A stretch of DNA of 64,000 nucleotides from Ferrovibrio sp046297595 (GTDB lineage Bacteria > Pseudomonadota > Alphaproteobacteria > Ferrovibrionales > Ferrovibrionaceae): positions 124,001 to 188,000 of the forward strand of contig NZ_JBKBHT010000002.1 of assembly GCF_046297595.1 (NCBI RefSeq). Reading direction: 5' to 3'. A program made the translations under genes and the position numbers. The notes beneath the pieces are model-generated. The model did no database searches. It saw only the letters and a program-made list of their open reading frames with translations, and was not told where the DNA came from. Shown piece by piece: positions 1-7,455 of the stretch. Positions within the stretch are counted from its first letter, which is position 1; every line of letters starts with the position of its first letter.

Positions 1-12
1 GCCGACGGATCG

Positions 13-282
13 TCATGACATTGCCTTGTCTTCGAGCCAGTAGGGTTTGCGCGGGAACCCGATGTGATAGACCATCGCCTGCAGCACCACCTGGTGCTCG
101 CCGATATTGAGCAGGCTGAAATTCTTCTCGATGCCGATGATGCGTCCGCGCGCCGTGGGCTCGAGGCATTTGTTGAGCAATTCGGCTTCCGCCTGGATGG
201 CCTCTTCCGACGACAGCCTTTCCGGGTCGGTACTGCCGACCGTGATGCGTTTCACGTATCTCACATCCGTCAAATCGAACAT
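13..282 (-). CDS. hypothetical protein (89 aa), last gene of DUF2589 operon
   Basis: I do not recognise this small protein. It has no signal peptide, membrane segment or cysteine cluster, and charged and hydrophobic stretches alternate as in a small globular domain. A GGAAGG ribosome-binding site lies 9 bases before the ATG. It reads in the same direction as the two DUF2589 genes upstream, 68 bases after the nearer one, so it is probably their third cistron. Its function is unknown; co-transcription is inferred from spacing and strand. Confidence 0.6.
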   Translation of the reverse strand: MFDLTDVRYVKRITVGSTDPERLSSEEAIQAEAELLNKCLEPTARGRIIGIEKNFSLLNIGEHQVVLQAMVYHIGFPRKPYWLEDKAMS

Positions 283-350
283 TGTGAAACACCTTCCCGG
301 AAAAGCCCGGCCGTTTAAGGCCCCTTACGCGTTACCTGCCCTGCAGAGGC

Positions 351-980
351 TTAGTGCTGGGTGATCGCCTTCGGCGCCACCGAGCTGGCGATCATGTCGA
401 GCACGCGCGCCAGGCCTTCGGGCATGCCGTCGTCGCTGGCATGCACCTCGACGTGGTACTTGGCCGACTGGTCGGTGGAGCGGGTGTTCTCCTTGTGCGA
501 GGAGACCGAGCCCGAGATCTTCACCGTGGCGCTGATCGGGCCCCAGCCGATCTTGGCCTGGGCTTCCATCGCCGCCTGCATGTCGGTGGCTTCCTTCGAG
601 GCTTCGGAGTTCTTCACCTCCATGTCGAAGGTGATGTCGACCTTGTTGATCGACAGGTTCGGCACCTTGACCACCGCCAGCAGCGGCACGCTGAGTTCCA
701 CCGTCTCCATCGGCAGGGTGGCGGCGCCATCCTCCGGGGCCTTCTGGGTCGAAGGCCGGTCGAACTTGAAGGTGACGTTGCGCACGTCGCCGACGGCGTT
801 CGGATCGGCGACGGCGCCCTGGGCCGGCGCAGGCGGCGGCAGGAAGCCGATCACCTTGATGAAGTTGGCCGTGGCGTTGGCCAGGCGGATCTGAGCGTCG
901 CAGGCCGCAGTAAGCGGACCGCCGATCAGATCGCCCATGGGCAGGCCGCGGAATTGGTCGGCCATTGAGAAATTCGGCAT
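351..980 (-). CDS. DUF2589 domain-containing protein (209 aa)
   Basis: The N-terminal half has the DUF2589 pattern: a short lead-in, then GDLIGGPLTAACDAQIRLAN, a helix rich in small residues, and a beta-rich stretch (VELSVPLLAVVKVPNLSINK followed by DITFDMEV) around residues 90-125. The C-terminal half alternates strands and ends with a helical DGMPEGLARVLDMI segment that the neighbouring DUF2589 gene also has (SEGMARLIHHL). A GAGGAG site precedes the ATG. There is no signal peptide or membrane helix. The family has no assigned biochemical role that I know of. It lies 21 bases downstream of its paralogue, so the two are almost certainly co-transcribed. Confidence 0.8.
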   Translation of the reverse strand: MPNFSMADQFRGLPMGDLIGGPLTAACDAQIRLANATANFIKVIGFLPPPAPAQGAVADPNAVGDVRNVTFKFDRPSTQKAPEDGAATLPMETVELSVPLLAVVKVPNLSINKVDITFDMEVKNSEASKEATDMQAAMEAQAKIGWGPISATVKISGSVSSHKENTRSTDQSAKYHVEVHASDDGMPEGLARVLDMIASSVAPKAITQH

Positions 981-1001
981 GGAACGGACTCCTCTGGTTG
1001 G

Positions 1002-1559
1002 TTAGATGGACTTGTCGAGATGGTGGATCAGCCGCGCCATGCCTTCTGACGGAGGCTGACTCTCGACCCGGAGGGTGATGTGGGCCATCGGCCCGCCATC
1101 ACGATTCTTCGAAGCGCTCATGTCGACGCTTAAAGGCGCATGGGTATCGCTGGGCCAGACATCGGGCTTGGCGGCATCCTGGCCGTCCTTCGCCGCATCG
1201 TCCTTGCCATTGGTGCTGTCGGCGGCGGTATCGGCCGCTTTCGCGGAACTCAGTTTCGGTTCCGGCTTGCCGGGTTCGGGCTGGCCGCCCAGGCCAACAT
1301 CGAAGCTGATCTCCATGTCCTTGACGGCGAGCAGCCGCGCGCCGATCAGCGACAACAGCGGCACGCGCACCAGGCGTTCGTCGCCATCCTGGGCATCCGG
1401 TGCCATGGAGGGCAGCCGCACATCGACGCTGACCGGCCGGTTGTCGGCGTCGAAATACTGCCGCACGGTGGAAATCTGGTAGCGGTGGATCTTGTCCTGC
1501 GCCTCGGCGACGGCACCGGCGATGCTTTGGATCAGATGATGCAGAGACAGGTTGGCCAC
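1002..1559 (-). CDS. DUF2589 domain-containing protein, paralogue (185 aa)
   Basis: Starts at a GTG preceded by GGGGAG about 8 bases upstream; the frame stays open far beyond this point, but only this part resembles the family. It shares the DUF2589 plan with the next gene: N-terminal helix (LHHLIQSIAGAVAEAQDKI), central strands (RVPLLSLIGARLLAVKDMEI, then SFDVGLGG), an Ala/Asp/Lys-rich low-complexity linker at about residues 100-130, and a closing strand plus helix (SEGMARLIHHL). It is the first gene of the presumed operon and has a GTG start. The linker suggests a two-part molecule. Biochemical function is unknown. Confidence 0.75.
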   Translation of the reverse strand: MANLSLHHLIQSIAGAVAEAQDKIHRYQISTVRQYFDADNRPVSVDVRLPSMAPDAQDGDERLVRVPLLSLIGARLLAVKDMEISFDVGLGGQPEPGKPEPKLSSAKAADTAADSTNGKDDAAKDGQDAAKPDVWPSDTHAPLSVDMSASKNRDGGPMAHITLRVESQPPSEGMARLIHHLDKSI

Positions 1560-1661
1560 GTTCCGCTCTCCCCCTTGGCCGCCCCCCGTTGACGAGGGCG
1601 GTGCTGCTGGCGTTTCGGTAGCAGTACATCCGGAAGTGATCCCTTGTGCACCGCGTCCTAT

Positions 1662-1690
1662 CCGCTTGCGGGTGATCAAAGCGCAAGCGG
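1662..1690. promoter_or_regulatory. Inverted repeat between AraC gene and DUF2589 operon
   Basis: Perfect 9-base arms CCGCTTGCG and CGCAAGCGG are separated by 11 bases. The repeat is upstream of the first DUF2589 gene and downstream of the AraC gene on the same strand. No T-run follows it, so it could be an operator or a weak stem-loop separating the two transcripts. Confidence 0.5.
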
Positions 1691-1712
1691 CCAGAAGCGT
1701 CGCGGGACCGGC

Positions 1713-1741
1713 GTCCCAAAAACCTGGATGGGTGTCCCAAA
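1713..1741 (-). promoter_or_regulatory. Direct repeat, candidate AraC-type operator
   Basis: The octamer GTCCCAAA occurs at 1713-1720 and again at 1734-1741, a 21-bp period or two helical turns. Direct repeats at this spacing are the usual arrangement for AraC-family half-sites. They lie just after the AraC gene stop and about 150 bases before the DUF2589 operon, so control of that operon by the neighbouring regulator is a reasonable inference. Confidence 0.45.
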
Positions 1742-1776
1742 CGCGCCAAGCGGCGGATTGGTACTCTTGTATGCGC

Positions 1777-2910
1777 TCACGCGATGGCCAATTCTCTGAT
1801 CCAATGGGCGAAGGGTGCCTGTTCGCCCATGTCGGCAGAGGATGCCGCAGGCAGAATGGCCGCGAGCAAAGCCGCATCGCCGCGCTGCACCGCACGGCGC
1901 GCCTCGCGCGGCGACAGGCCGAAGGCATCGCGGAACAGGCGGCTGAAATGCGCCTCGTCGCTGAAGCCTTTTTCATAAGCGATGTCGGCGATACGCTGGC
2001 CCGATTGCAGCGGATTGCAGATCGCCAGCAGGCTCTGGCGCAGGCGTCGCCGGCGCACGTAATGGCGCACACCGCCATAGGATTCGAACTGGCGATAAAG
2101 CTGGCTGCGCGAGATCGCCAACTCCCTGACGATCAGCTCCGGCGTCAGTGTTTCGCGATGCAGGTTCTGTTCGATATAGGCGCGGACGCGGCGCGCGAGG
2201 CTTTCCTTCGCGGCCGGCGGAGATGGCACGGGCGGCGCGCGAGCCGTGGCCGGCGTATCGAAACCCAGGCAGACGGCGGCCAGCCCGATCACAGTACTGG
2301 CGAGCGCCGTGGCTTCATGCAGGCCAAAACGCGGCGCAATGCCGTTCAGTGCGATGAGCTGCTGCGCCAGCATCGCGGCCATGGGCTGTTCGCGGCGCAG
2401 GATGCGGCCATGCTGGCGGTCGGGATCGCGCAGCAGCAGCGAGAGGCCGGCGCGCGGCACGATCAGGCTGATCGCCTCGCCGGCACCGGCGACATAACCC
2501 GAGGGCAGCGCGAGATCGATGATCGTCATATCCATCGGCCGCAGACGGCGCATGGTATCGTCGGCCCCAGAACCGCTGGCGAAGCCGCCGGCCTGCTGCA
2601 GCGGCAGATGGATCAGGTAGTGATCGAGATCGTCGAGGCGGCTGCGCTGGGCCGAGCGGAGGTAGCGTGCGGCATCAGCGCGGGAATGGCAGAGCAGGAA
2701 GGCGCCGAAGTGATAGGCGGTAAGCGAGGCCGAAAAACCGGCACCGCCACGGCGCGGATGTGGTGCGCAGCGATCAAACAGGGCCGAGACCGTGCGACTC
2801 CAGGCGGCAAAGCGCTCCCCCGCCGGCAGCCCCGCCGTGGTGAACCGAACGACCGGCAGGCGATCCGCTCCTTCGGTGCCCTGGTCAATCTCGCCTGAAG
2901 GGAAAGCCAT
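1777..2910 (-). CDS. AraC family transcriptional regulator (377 aa)
   Basis: The C-terminal 100 residues form the double helix-turn-helix DNA-binding domain of AraC/XylS regulators: LTPELIVRELAISRSQLYRQ is the first helix-turn-helix and GFSDEAHFSRLFRDAFGLSP the second, the most conserved part of the family. The N-terminal 200 or so residues fit the larger beta-rich effector domain of the AraC_binding_2 type, which also occurs in regulators of aromatic and other catabolic genes. It sits upstream of the DUF2589 genes on the same strand. The Shine-Dalgarno sequence lies inside a long palindrome (see 2913-2937), so translation may be controlled. The effector is not predictable from sequence. Confidence 0.9.
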   Translation of the reverse strand: MAFPSGEIDQGTEGADRLPVVRFTTAGLPAGERFAAWSRTVSALFDRCAPHPRRGGAGFSASLTAYHFGAFLLCHSRADAARYLRSAQRSRLDDLDHYLIHLPLQQAGGFASGSGADDTMRRLRPMDMTIIDLALPSGYVAGAGEAISLIVPRAGLSLLLRDPDRQHGRILRREQPMAAMLAQQLIALNGIAPRFGLHEATALASTVIGLAAVCLGFDTPATARAPPVPSPPAAKESLARRVRAYIEQNLHRETLTPELIVRELAISRSQLYRQFESYGGVRHYVRRRRLRQSLLAICNPLQSGQRIADIAYEKGFSDEAHFSRLFRDAFGLSPREARRAVQRGDAALLAAILPAASSADMGEQAPFAHWIRELAIA

Positions 2911-2912
2911 GC

Positions 2913-2937
2913 TTTCCTCCCTCTGAGAGGGAGGAAA
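2913..2937 (-). promoter_or_regulatory. Palindrome covering the Shine-Dalgarno site of the AraC gene
   Basis: Perfect 12-base arms (TTTCCTCCCTCT / AGAGGGAGGAAA) flank one central base. The arm next to the gene contains AGGGAGGAAA, the ribosome-binding site, ending two bases before the ATG. In mRNA the other arm, an anti-Shine-Dalgarno CCTCCCT, can pair with it and hide it. On DNA it is also a symmetric site that could bind a dimeric repressor. Confidence 0.6.
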
Positions 2938-3062
2938 ATCCAGATTAATCTATTTTCTATATATGTTTTGCCTATTTCTGGATGTAGTGGATGAAATTTT
3001 TAAACCCCAGCTTGCATGTTCTTGTATGTAGCCCTGCCTCCGACCTGTCATTCCGGCGGCAC

Positions 3063-3087
3063 GGAACCTGTCATCCCGATCTGCGTT
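3063..3087 (+). promoter_or_regulatory. Candidate EcfG (general stress sigma) promoter
   Basis: GGAAC at 3063-3067, a 16-base spacer, then CGTT at 3084-3087. This matches the alphaproteobacterial EcfG consensus GGAAC-N16/17-CGTT. It faces the small gene starting at 3217, leaving a leader of about 120 bases. A match of this length can occur by chance, but this one is intergenic and correctly oriented. Confidence 0.45.
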
Positions 3088-3216
3088 AATGCCTTGCCAG
3101 AATGCCCTGGCCCGGTATTCCGCCGGATTATGGCCCCGGACTATGCCTGCCGTCACAGCGGCGCCGACCGGCCCGCCCTAGATGCTTCTTCCCACCGCGT
3201 TGAAGGAGTGCCCGCC

Positions 3217-3435
3217 ATGCTGATCGCCGACTGGACCATCGATACCGCCGCCCGCATCGTCGAAAACGAGGATTACGTGGTGTCGCTCTACGATCTGGCC
3301 GATGGCGATTACGACGTGGCGCATATCCGCGCCAAGCATCCATTGCCCGGCGGCCTGGTTCCGGCGAATGACAGCATCGCGCGCGAGGCCCGCGTCGCCT
3401 TCGCACTGGCGATGCGCCAGCGCCGCAGCCAATAG
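3217..3435 (+). CDS. hypothetical protein (72 aa), candidate stress-regulated
   Basis: Small acidic protein of unknown function. The frame is open further upstream, but this ATG has a good GGAG site 9 bases before it, and codon use becomes typical of the genome from here. The product has no signal peptide or membrane helix and a predicted mix of helix and strand (aromatic and acidic residues near YVVSLYDLADGDYDVAHI, basic C-terminus MRQRRSQ). A possible EcfG promoter precedes it. It converges with the flavin monooxygenase gene, with only 4 bases between their stops. Confidence 0.6.
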   Translation: MLIADWTIDTAARIVENEDYVVSLYDLADGDYDVAHIRAKHPLPGGLVPANDSIAREARVAFALAMRQRRSQ

Positions 3436-3439
3436 GTTT

Positions 3440-4450
3440 TCAGGTCAGGCTGAATTCACGCGCCAGCAATTCGTAACTGCGCCGGCGCGCGACCTGGTCA
3501 TGCGTCCAGGCCAGGATCACCAGTTCATCCAGCTGCATCGTCTGCGCATAGGCACGCAGCTTGCCGGCAACCTGCGGCGCCGAACCCGCGAAGCTGCGCT
3601 GCCACAGCGCATCGATCTCGGGCTGTTCATCGGCCGAAATCTGCACAGTATCCGGCGGCTGGATCTGCTTGAGCAGGCCGCGGTTACGATCAAGCCGCCA
3701 GCGCGCACGGCTGCGGAACAGATGCCGTGCTTCGTCTTCCGTCTCCGCTGCCAGCGCCCAGACGCAGAGCGTGGCCGTCGGTGCCGGGCAGAATTGCGAC
3801 GGACGGAAATTCTGACGATAGAGTGCCAGTGCCTGTTCGGCGCCGCGCCCGTCAGTGATGAAATGCGCGAAGGCATAAGGCAGGCCGAGATGGGCGGCGA
3901 GTTGCGCGCCGTAATCAGAGCTGCCCAGCATCCAGACTTCCGGCGCACTGACGGCACGCGGATGCGCTGCGATGCTGCGAAAGGCATGGCCCTCGGGCAG
4001 CGGCAGACCATGCAGCCAGTGCAGCAGGTCGCGCGTCTGCGCCGGGAAACTTTCGCCGCCATCGCCGTGCGGATTGAGCGCATAGGCGGTGCGGCCGTCG
4101 GAGCCCGGCGCGCGGCCCACGCCCAGATCGATGCGGCCCGGCGCGATGGCGTCCAGCACGCGGAACTGCTCGGCCACATGCAGGGCCGAATAATGCGGCA
4201 GCATCACGCCGGCCGAACCCAGCCGGATGCGCGACGTGACGGCCGCCATCGCCGCGATCAGAATTTCCGGCGCGGTGCCGACGATGCTTTCGTGGTTGTG
4301 ATGCTCGGAAACCCAGAAGCGGCGATAGCCCAGGGCCTCGCAATGCTGCGCCATCGCGATGGTGTCGCGGATGGCCTGGTCTTCGCTGGCGCCGGAAACG
4401 GCAATCGACTGGTCGAGGACGGAGAGGGCAAGATCGGTCATGGCCCACAT
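3440..4450 (-). CDS. LLM class flavin-dependent oxidoreductase (luciferase-like, MsnO8 type)
   Basis: Full-length single-domain luciferase-like monooxygenase of 336 residues. Family features seen: the N-terminal strand LALSVLDQSIA, GYRRFWVSEHHN (the conserved EHH region), RIRLGSAGVMLPHYSALHVA and RIDLGVGRAPGSD near the flavin site. Such enzymes use reduced FMN or F420 with oxygen to oxidise organic substrates; this subgroup (MsnO8/YhbW-like) is usually annotated without a known substrate. The ATG three codons in is an equally good start. It follows the MBL-fold gene by 37 bases on the same strand, so it may be the last gene of the TRAP operon. Confidence 0.85.
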   Translation of the reverse strand: MWAMTDLALSVLDQSIAVSGASEDQAIRDTIAMAQHCEALGYRRFWVSEHHNHESIVGTAPEILIAAMAAVTSRIRLGSAGVMLPHYSALHVAEQFRVLDAIAPGRIDLGVGRAPGSDGRTAYALNPHGDGGESFPAQTRDLLHWLHGLPLPEGHAFRSIAAHPRAVSAPEVWMLGSSDYGAQLAAHLGLPYAFAHFITDGRGAEQALALYRQNFRPSQFCPAPTATLCVWALAAETEDEARHLFRSRARWRLDRNRGLLKQIQPPDTVQISADEQPEIDALWQRSFAGSAPQVAGKLRAYAQTMQLDELVILAWTHDQVARRRSYELLAREFSLT

Positions 4451-4487
4451 CTAGGGCCATGACCGGCCGACGGCAAGCAGCGAACCA

Positions 4488-5438
4488 TCACCCGTTGAGC
4501 GCCGCCCACATCGCCTGGTCGCGTTCCGCCGTCCAGATGCGCGGATGATCCAGGCCCAGGGCTTCGTCATAGGCGCGCGCCACGTTGAAGGGCTGGCAAT
4601 GTTCGAAGATGGCGAAGTTGCCGAAGCGCGGCCGCATGGCATCGTTGCAGCGATCAAACGCCTCTTTCAGCGGCAGGCCCTTGGCGGCCGATTCCGACAC
4701 CGAGCCGTATAACGTCGTGAGGAAGTCGCGGGTGAGCGACAGGCCGTCGCCGACTTCCTTCGGATTGCGCAGGGCATCGCCGCGGCCGGGCACGATGGCT
4801 TTCGGATTCAACTCGGCGATCCTGTCGAGCGTCTTCGGCCAGTCCTTGAAATGGGCGTCGCCGCAATAGCAGGCCGAGTGGTATTCCACCAGGTCGCCTG
4901 AGAACAGCACGCCGGCATCGGGCACCCAGGCGACCGTGTCGCCCGCCGTGTGGCCGCGACCCAGATGCATGATCTCGACGCGGCGCTTGCCCATGTAGAG
5001 CGTGAACTTGGTGGGAAAGGTCATGGTCGGCCAGGTCAGGCCGGGAATGCTTTCGGCCGAGCGGAACAGGCGCGGGAAGCGGCCGTATTCCGAATCCCAG
5101 TCTTCCTTGCCGCGCTCCACGATCAGGCTGCGGGTCGCCTCGGAGGCGAAAACCTGCTGCGGATTGTAGGCCGAGGCGCCGAGCACGCGCACGGCATGGT
5201 AATGCGACAGCAGCACATACTTGATCGGCTTGTCGGTCACCTTGCGGATATGCTCGATCACCTGGCCGGCCATTTTCGGCGTGGCCTGGGTGTCGATCAC
5301 CATCACGCCGTCGTCGCCGATGATCACGCCGGTATTGGGATCGCCCTCGGCAGTGAAGGCATAGAGGCCCTCGCCCAGCTGGGTGAAGGAGACCTTCTTG
5401 TCTTCCATATCGGCGGTGGAGGCAAAAGCTTTCGACAT
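4488..5438 (-). CDS. MBL-fold metallo-hydrolase with altered metal motif
   Basis: 316-residue metallo-beta-lactamase-fold protein. Downstream ligands are in place: His163 in GRGHTAGD and Asp182 in FSGDLVE. However, the signature HxHxDH is HYHAVR at residues 79-84: the two spaced histidines remain, while the Asp and the last His are Val and Arg. That should remove or weaken the second metal site. The same variant occurs in a subgroup of alphaproteobacterial MBL proteins that I know only as uncharacterised hydrolases. No signal peptide. It follows dctM by 15 bases, so it belongs to the TRAP operon and may act on the imported acid or a thioester or lactone derived from it. Confidence 0.8.
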   Translation of the reverse strand: MSKAFASTADMEDKKVSFTQLGEGLYAFTAEGDPNTGVIIGDDGVMVIDTQATPKMAGQVIEHIRKVTDKPIKYVLLSHYHAVRVLGASAYNPQQVFASEATRSLIVERGKEDWDSEYGRFPRLFRSAESIPGLTWPTMTFPTKFTLYMGKRRVEIMHLGRGHTAGDTVAWVPDAGVLFSGDLVEYHSACYCGDAHFKDWPKTLDRIAELNPKAIVPGRGDALRNPKEVGDGLSLTRDFLTTLYGSVSESAAKGLPLKEAFDRCNDAMRPRFGNFAIFEHCQPFNVARAYDEALGLDHPRIWTAERDQAMWAALNG

Positions 5439-5453
5439 GACAGGGCTCCTTGA

Positions 5454-6803
5454 TTATTTCCCGAGCAGGGTTTCTGGCAGCCACAGGGCCAGCTGCGGAA
5501 ACATGATGCACAACAGCAGCGCGATCAACTGGATGATCACAAAGGGGATGATCCCCCGGTAGATGAGCCTGGTGCCGATCTCGGCCGGCGCCACGCCACG
5601 GATATAGAACAGCGCGTAGCCAAAGGGCGGCGTGAGGAAGGAGGTCTGCAGGTTCACCGCGAACAGGATGGCGAACCACAGCAGGATCTGCTCCTTGTCC
5701 AGCGCGCCGAAATCCAGCCCGGCGATGATCGGCGCGATGATCGGCATGACGATGAAGGTTATCTCGACCCAGTCGAGGAACATGCCCAGCACGAAGACGA
5801 AGGCCATGATCACGAACATGACCCAGTAGGGATTGGTGCCGGCCTCGTCTACGCCCAGTGCATCGGCGATCATCACGTCGCCGCCTAATTTACGGAATAT
5901 CACGCTGAAGATGGTGGCGCCGATCATCACGAACATGATCATCGCCGTGGTGCGCGTGGTTTCGTTCAGCACCGCGAGGAACTGCTTCCAGGTGAGCTGG
6001 CGCGAGGCGACGGCCAGCAGGAAGGCGCCCAGCGCGCCGAGCGCCGCGGCTTCCGTCGGCGTGGCGATGCCGGCGATGATCGAGCCCAGCACCACCAGGA
6101 TCAGGATCATCGGGGCCAGCAGGTCGCGCGCCAGGCCGATCATGGCCTGGACCAGCGGCAGACGGTCGCGCGCGGGCAGCGGCGGCATGGCCTGGGGCCG
6201 GAAGATCGCCACGAAAACCAGATAGACAATATAAAGGCCGCCGAGCATCAGGCCGGGGATCATGGCGCCGGCGAACAAATCGCCCACCGAAATGCGCAGG
6301 GTGTCGCCCAGGATCACCAGCATGATGCTGGGCGGAATGAGGATGCCCAGCGTGCCGGTGGAGGCGATGATCCCGGTGGCGAGTTTGGGGTCGTAGCGGC
6401 TTTCCAGCATCACCGGCAGGGCCAGCACGCCCATCAGCACCACGGAAGCGCCGATGATGCCAGTGCTGGCCGCCATGACGATGCCGATGATCGCCACCGC
6501 GAAGGCGTAGCCGCCGGGCAGCGGCCCGAGCAGGCCGGCCAGCGACCGCAGCAGGCGTTCGGCGATGCCGGATTTTTCCAGCATCAGGCCCATGAAGACG
6601 AAGAGCGGCACGGCGATCAGGAGCCAGTTGCTCAAAATACCTGAGAAGGTGCGCGACACGCCGGTGGAGAGGAACAGGATCGGCACATCGGCGGCGAAGG
6701 TGAAGATCACGCCGATGCCGGCCAGCACGATCGCCACCGGATAGCCGGTGAAGATGCCCAGCAGCAGGGCGACGCACATCAAGAGGGGCCAGAAATACTC
6801 CAT
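5454..6803 (-). CDS. dctM: TRAP transporter large permease
   Basis: 449-residue DctM-type subunit with about 12 hydrophobic segments, the ion-coupled channel of a tripartite periplasmic transporter. Typical features include the amphipathic start MEYFWPLLMCVALLLGIFTG, the motif region MAASTGIIGASVVLMGVLAL, and GTLGILIPPSIMLVILGD, a hallmark of the family. It acts in the inner membrane with the small permease and the periplasmic binding protein encoded just upstream, importing an organic acid with sodium or protons. It lies 10 bases after the small-permease gene in the order dctP-dctQ-dctM-MBL. Confidence 0.93.
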   Translation of the reverse strand: MEYFWPLLMCVALLLGIFTGYPVAIVLAGIGVIFTFAADVPILFLSTGVSRTFSGILSNWLLIAVPLFVFMGLMLEKSGIAERLLRSLAGLLGPLPGGYAFAVAIIGIVMAASTGIIGASVVLMGVLALPVMLESRYDPKLATGIIASTGTLGILIPPSIMLVILGDTLRISVGDLFAGAMIPGLMLGGLYIVYLVFVAIFRPQAMPPLPARDRLPLVQAMIGLARDLLAPMILILVVLGSIIAGIATPTEAAALGALGAFLLAVASRQLTWKQFLAVLNETTRTTAMIMFVMIGATIFSVIFRKLGGDVMIADALGVDEAGTNPYWVMFVIMAFVFVLGMFLDWVEITFIVMPIIAPIIAGLDFGALDKEQILLWFAILFAVNLQTSFLTPPFGYALFYIRGVAPAEIGTRLIYRGIIPFVIIQLIALLLCIMFPQLALWLPETLLGK

Positions 6804-6813
6804 GGCGGCGATC

Positions 6814-7389
6814 CTATGCCCCGACTTTCTTTTCGGCGACGGCGCCGCGCGTCAGCACCAGCTGGATGATCAGGCGCAGGGTTCGCGCCAGACCGAGCAG
6901 GCCGAGCAGGCTGAAACCCAGCGGCATCACCGCCTTGATGATCCAGGTATCCTCAAGCCCGCCATAGGACGAACCTTCGTTGGACGTGTAGGCCGAGAGC
7001 ATGAATTTCCAGGCGAACCAGGTCATGATCGCGGCAAAGGGCAGCAGGAACACGATGTCGCCCAGGATGACGACGATGCGTCGCGTGCGCTCGGTGAAAT
7101 TGCCGGCGATGAAATCCACGCTGACATGGCTGTCGGTATGCAGGGCATAGACGCCGCCCAGCATCACCATCGCGGCGAACAGGTGCCATTGCAGGTCGGT
7201 CAGGCCGTTCATGGTGATTTTTGTGCCGAACAGCGGCACGTCGCTGCCCCAGTCGAACAGCACGTTGAAGCGCAGCTGCGCCATCAGAACGCTGAGACAG
7301 ACGCTGATCACCAGGATGGGCGTAGCCCAGCCGATGGCCCGGCCGAACCAGGCGCAGGCTTCCTCGATCCGTTTCAGCAGGGCGATCAC
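6814..7389 (-). CDS. dctQ: TRAP transporter small permease
   Basis: 191 residues with four hydrophobic helices, the DctQ subunit that pairs with DctM. The start is placed at GTG 7389, with GCGAGG about 8 bases upstream, because the longer frame would begin inside a perfect stem-loop (7417-7440). The product then begins VIALLKRIEEACAWFGRAIG, a normal DctQ N-terminus. Conserved features are a loop after the second helix and the RTRRIVVILGD segment before the third helix. It sits between dctP and dctM in the same operon. Confidence 0.88.
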   Translation of the reverse strand: MIALLKRIEEACAWFGRAIGWATPILVISVCLSVLMAQLRFNVLFDWGSDVPLFGTKITMNGLTDLQWHLFAAMVMLGGVYALHTDSHVSVDFIAGNFTERTRRIVVILGDIVFLLPFAAIMTWFAWKFMLSAYTSNEGSSYGGLEDTWIIKAVMPLGFSLLGLLGLARTLRLIIQLVLTRGAVAEKKVGA

Positions 7390-7416
7390 CGGGTTGTCCT
7401 CGCGATAAAAGCAGGG

Positions 7417-7440
7417 ATGCGCCGCGAATGTGCGGCGCAT
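7417..7440 (-). terminator. Intercistronic stem-loop between dctP and dctQ
   Basis: Perfect 9-base arms ATGCGCCGC / GCGGCGCAT with a 6-base loop. There is no T-run, so it is probably an mRNA-stabilising or partially terminating hairpin that lets the binding protein be made in excess over the membrane subunits, as known for other periplasmic-binding-protein operons. Confidence 0.65.
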
Positions 7441-7455
7441 CCCTTTATAACATAC

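Noticed and set aside
3045..3090. Second REP-like element (TGTCATTCCGG / TGTCATCCCG)
   Set aside because: The two similar blocks are direct, not inverted, and cannot form the stems seen at 52787-52861. The EcfG match explains this region better.
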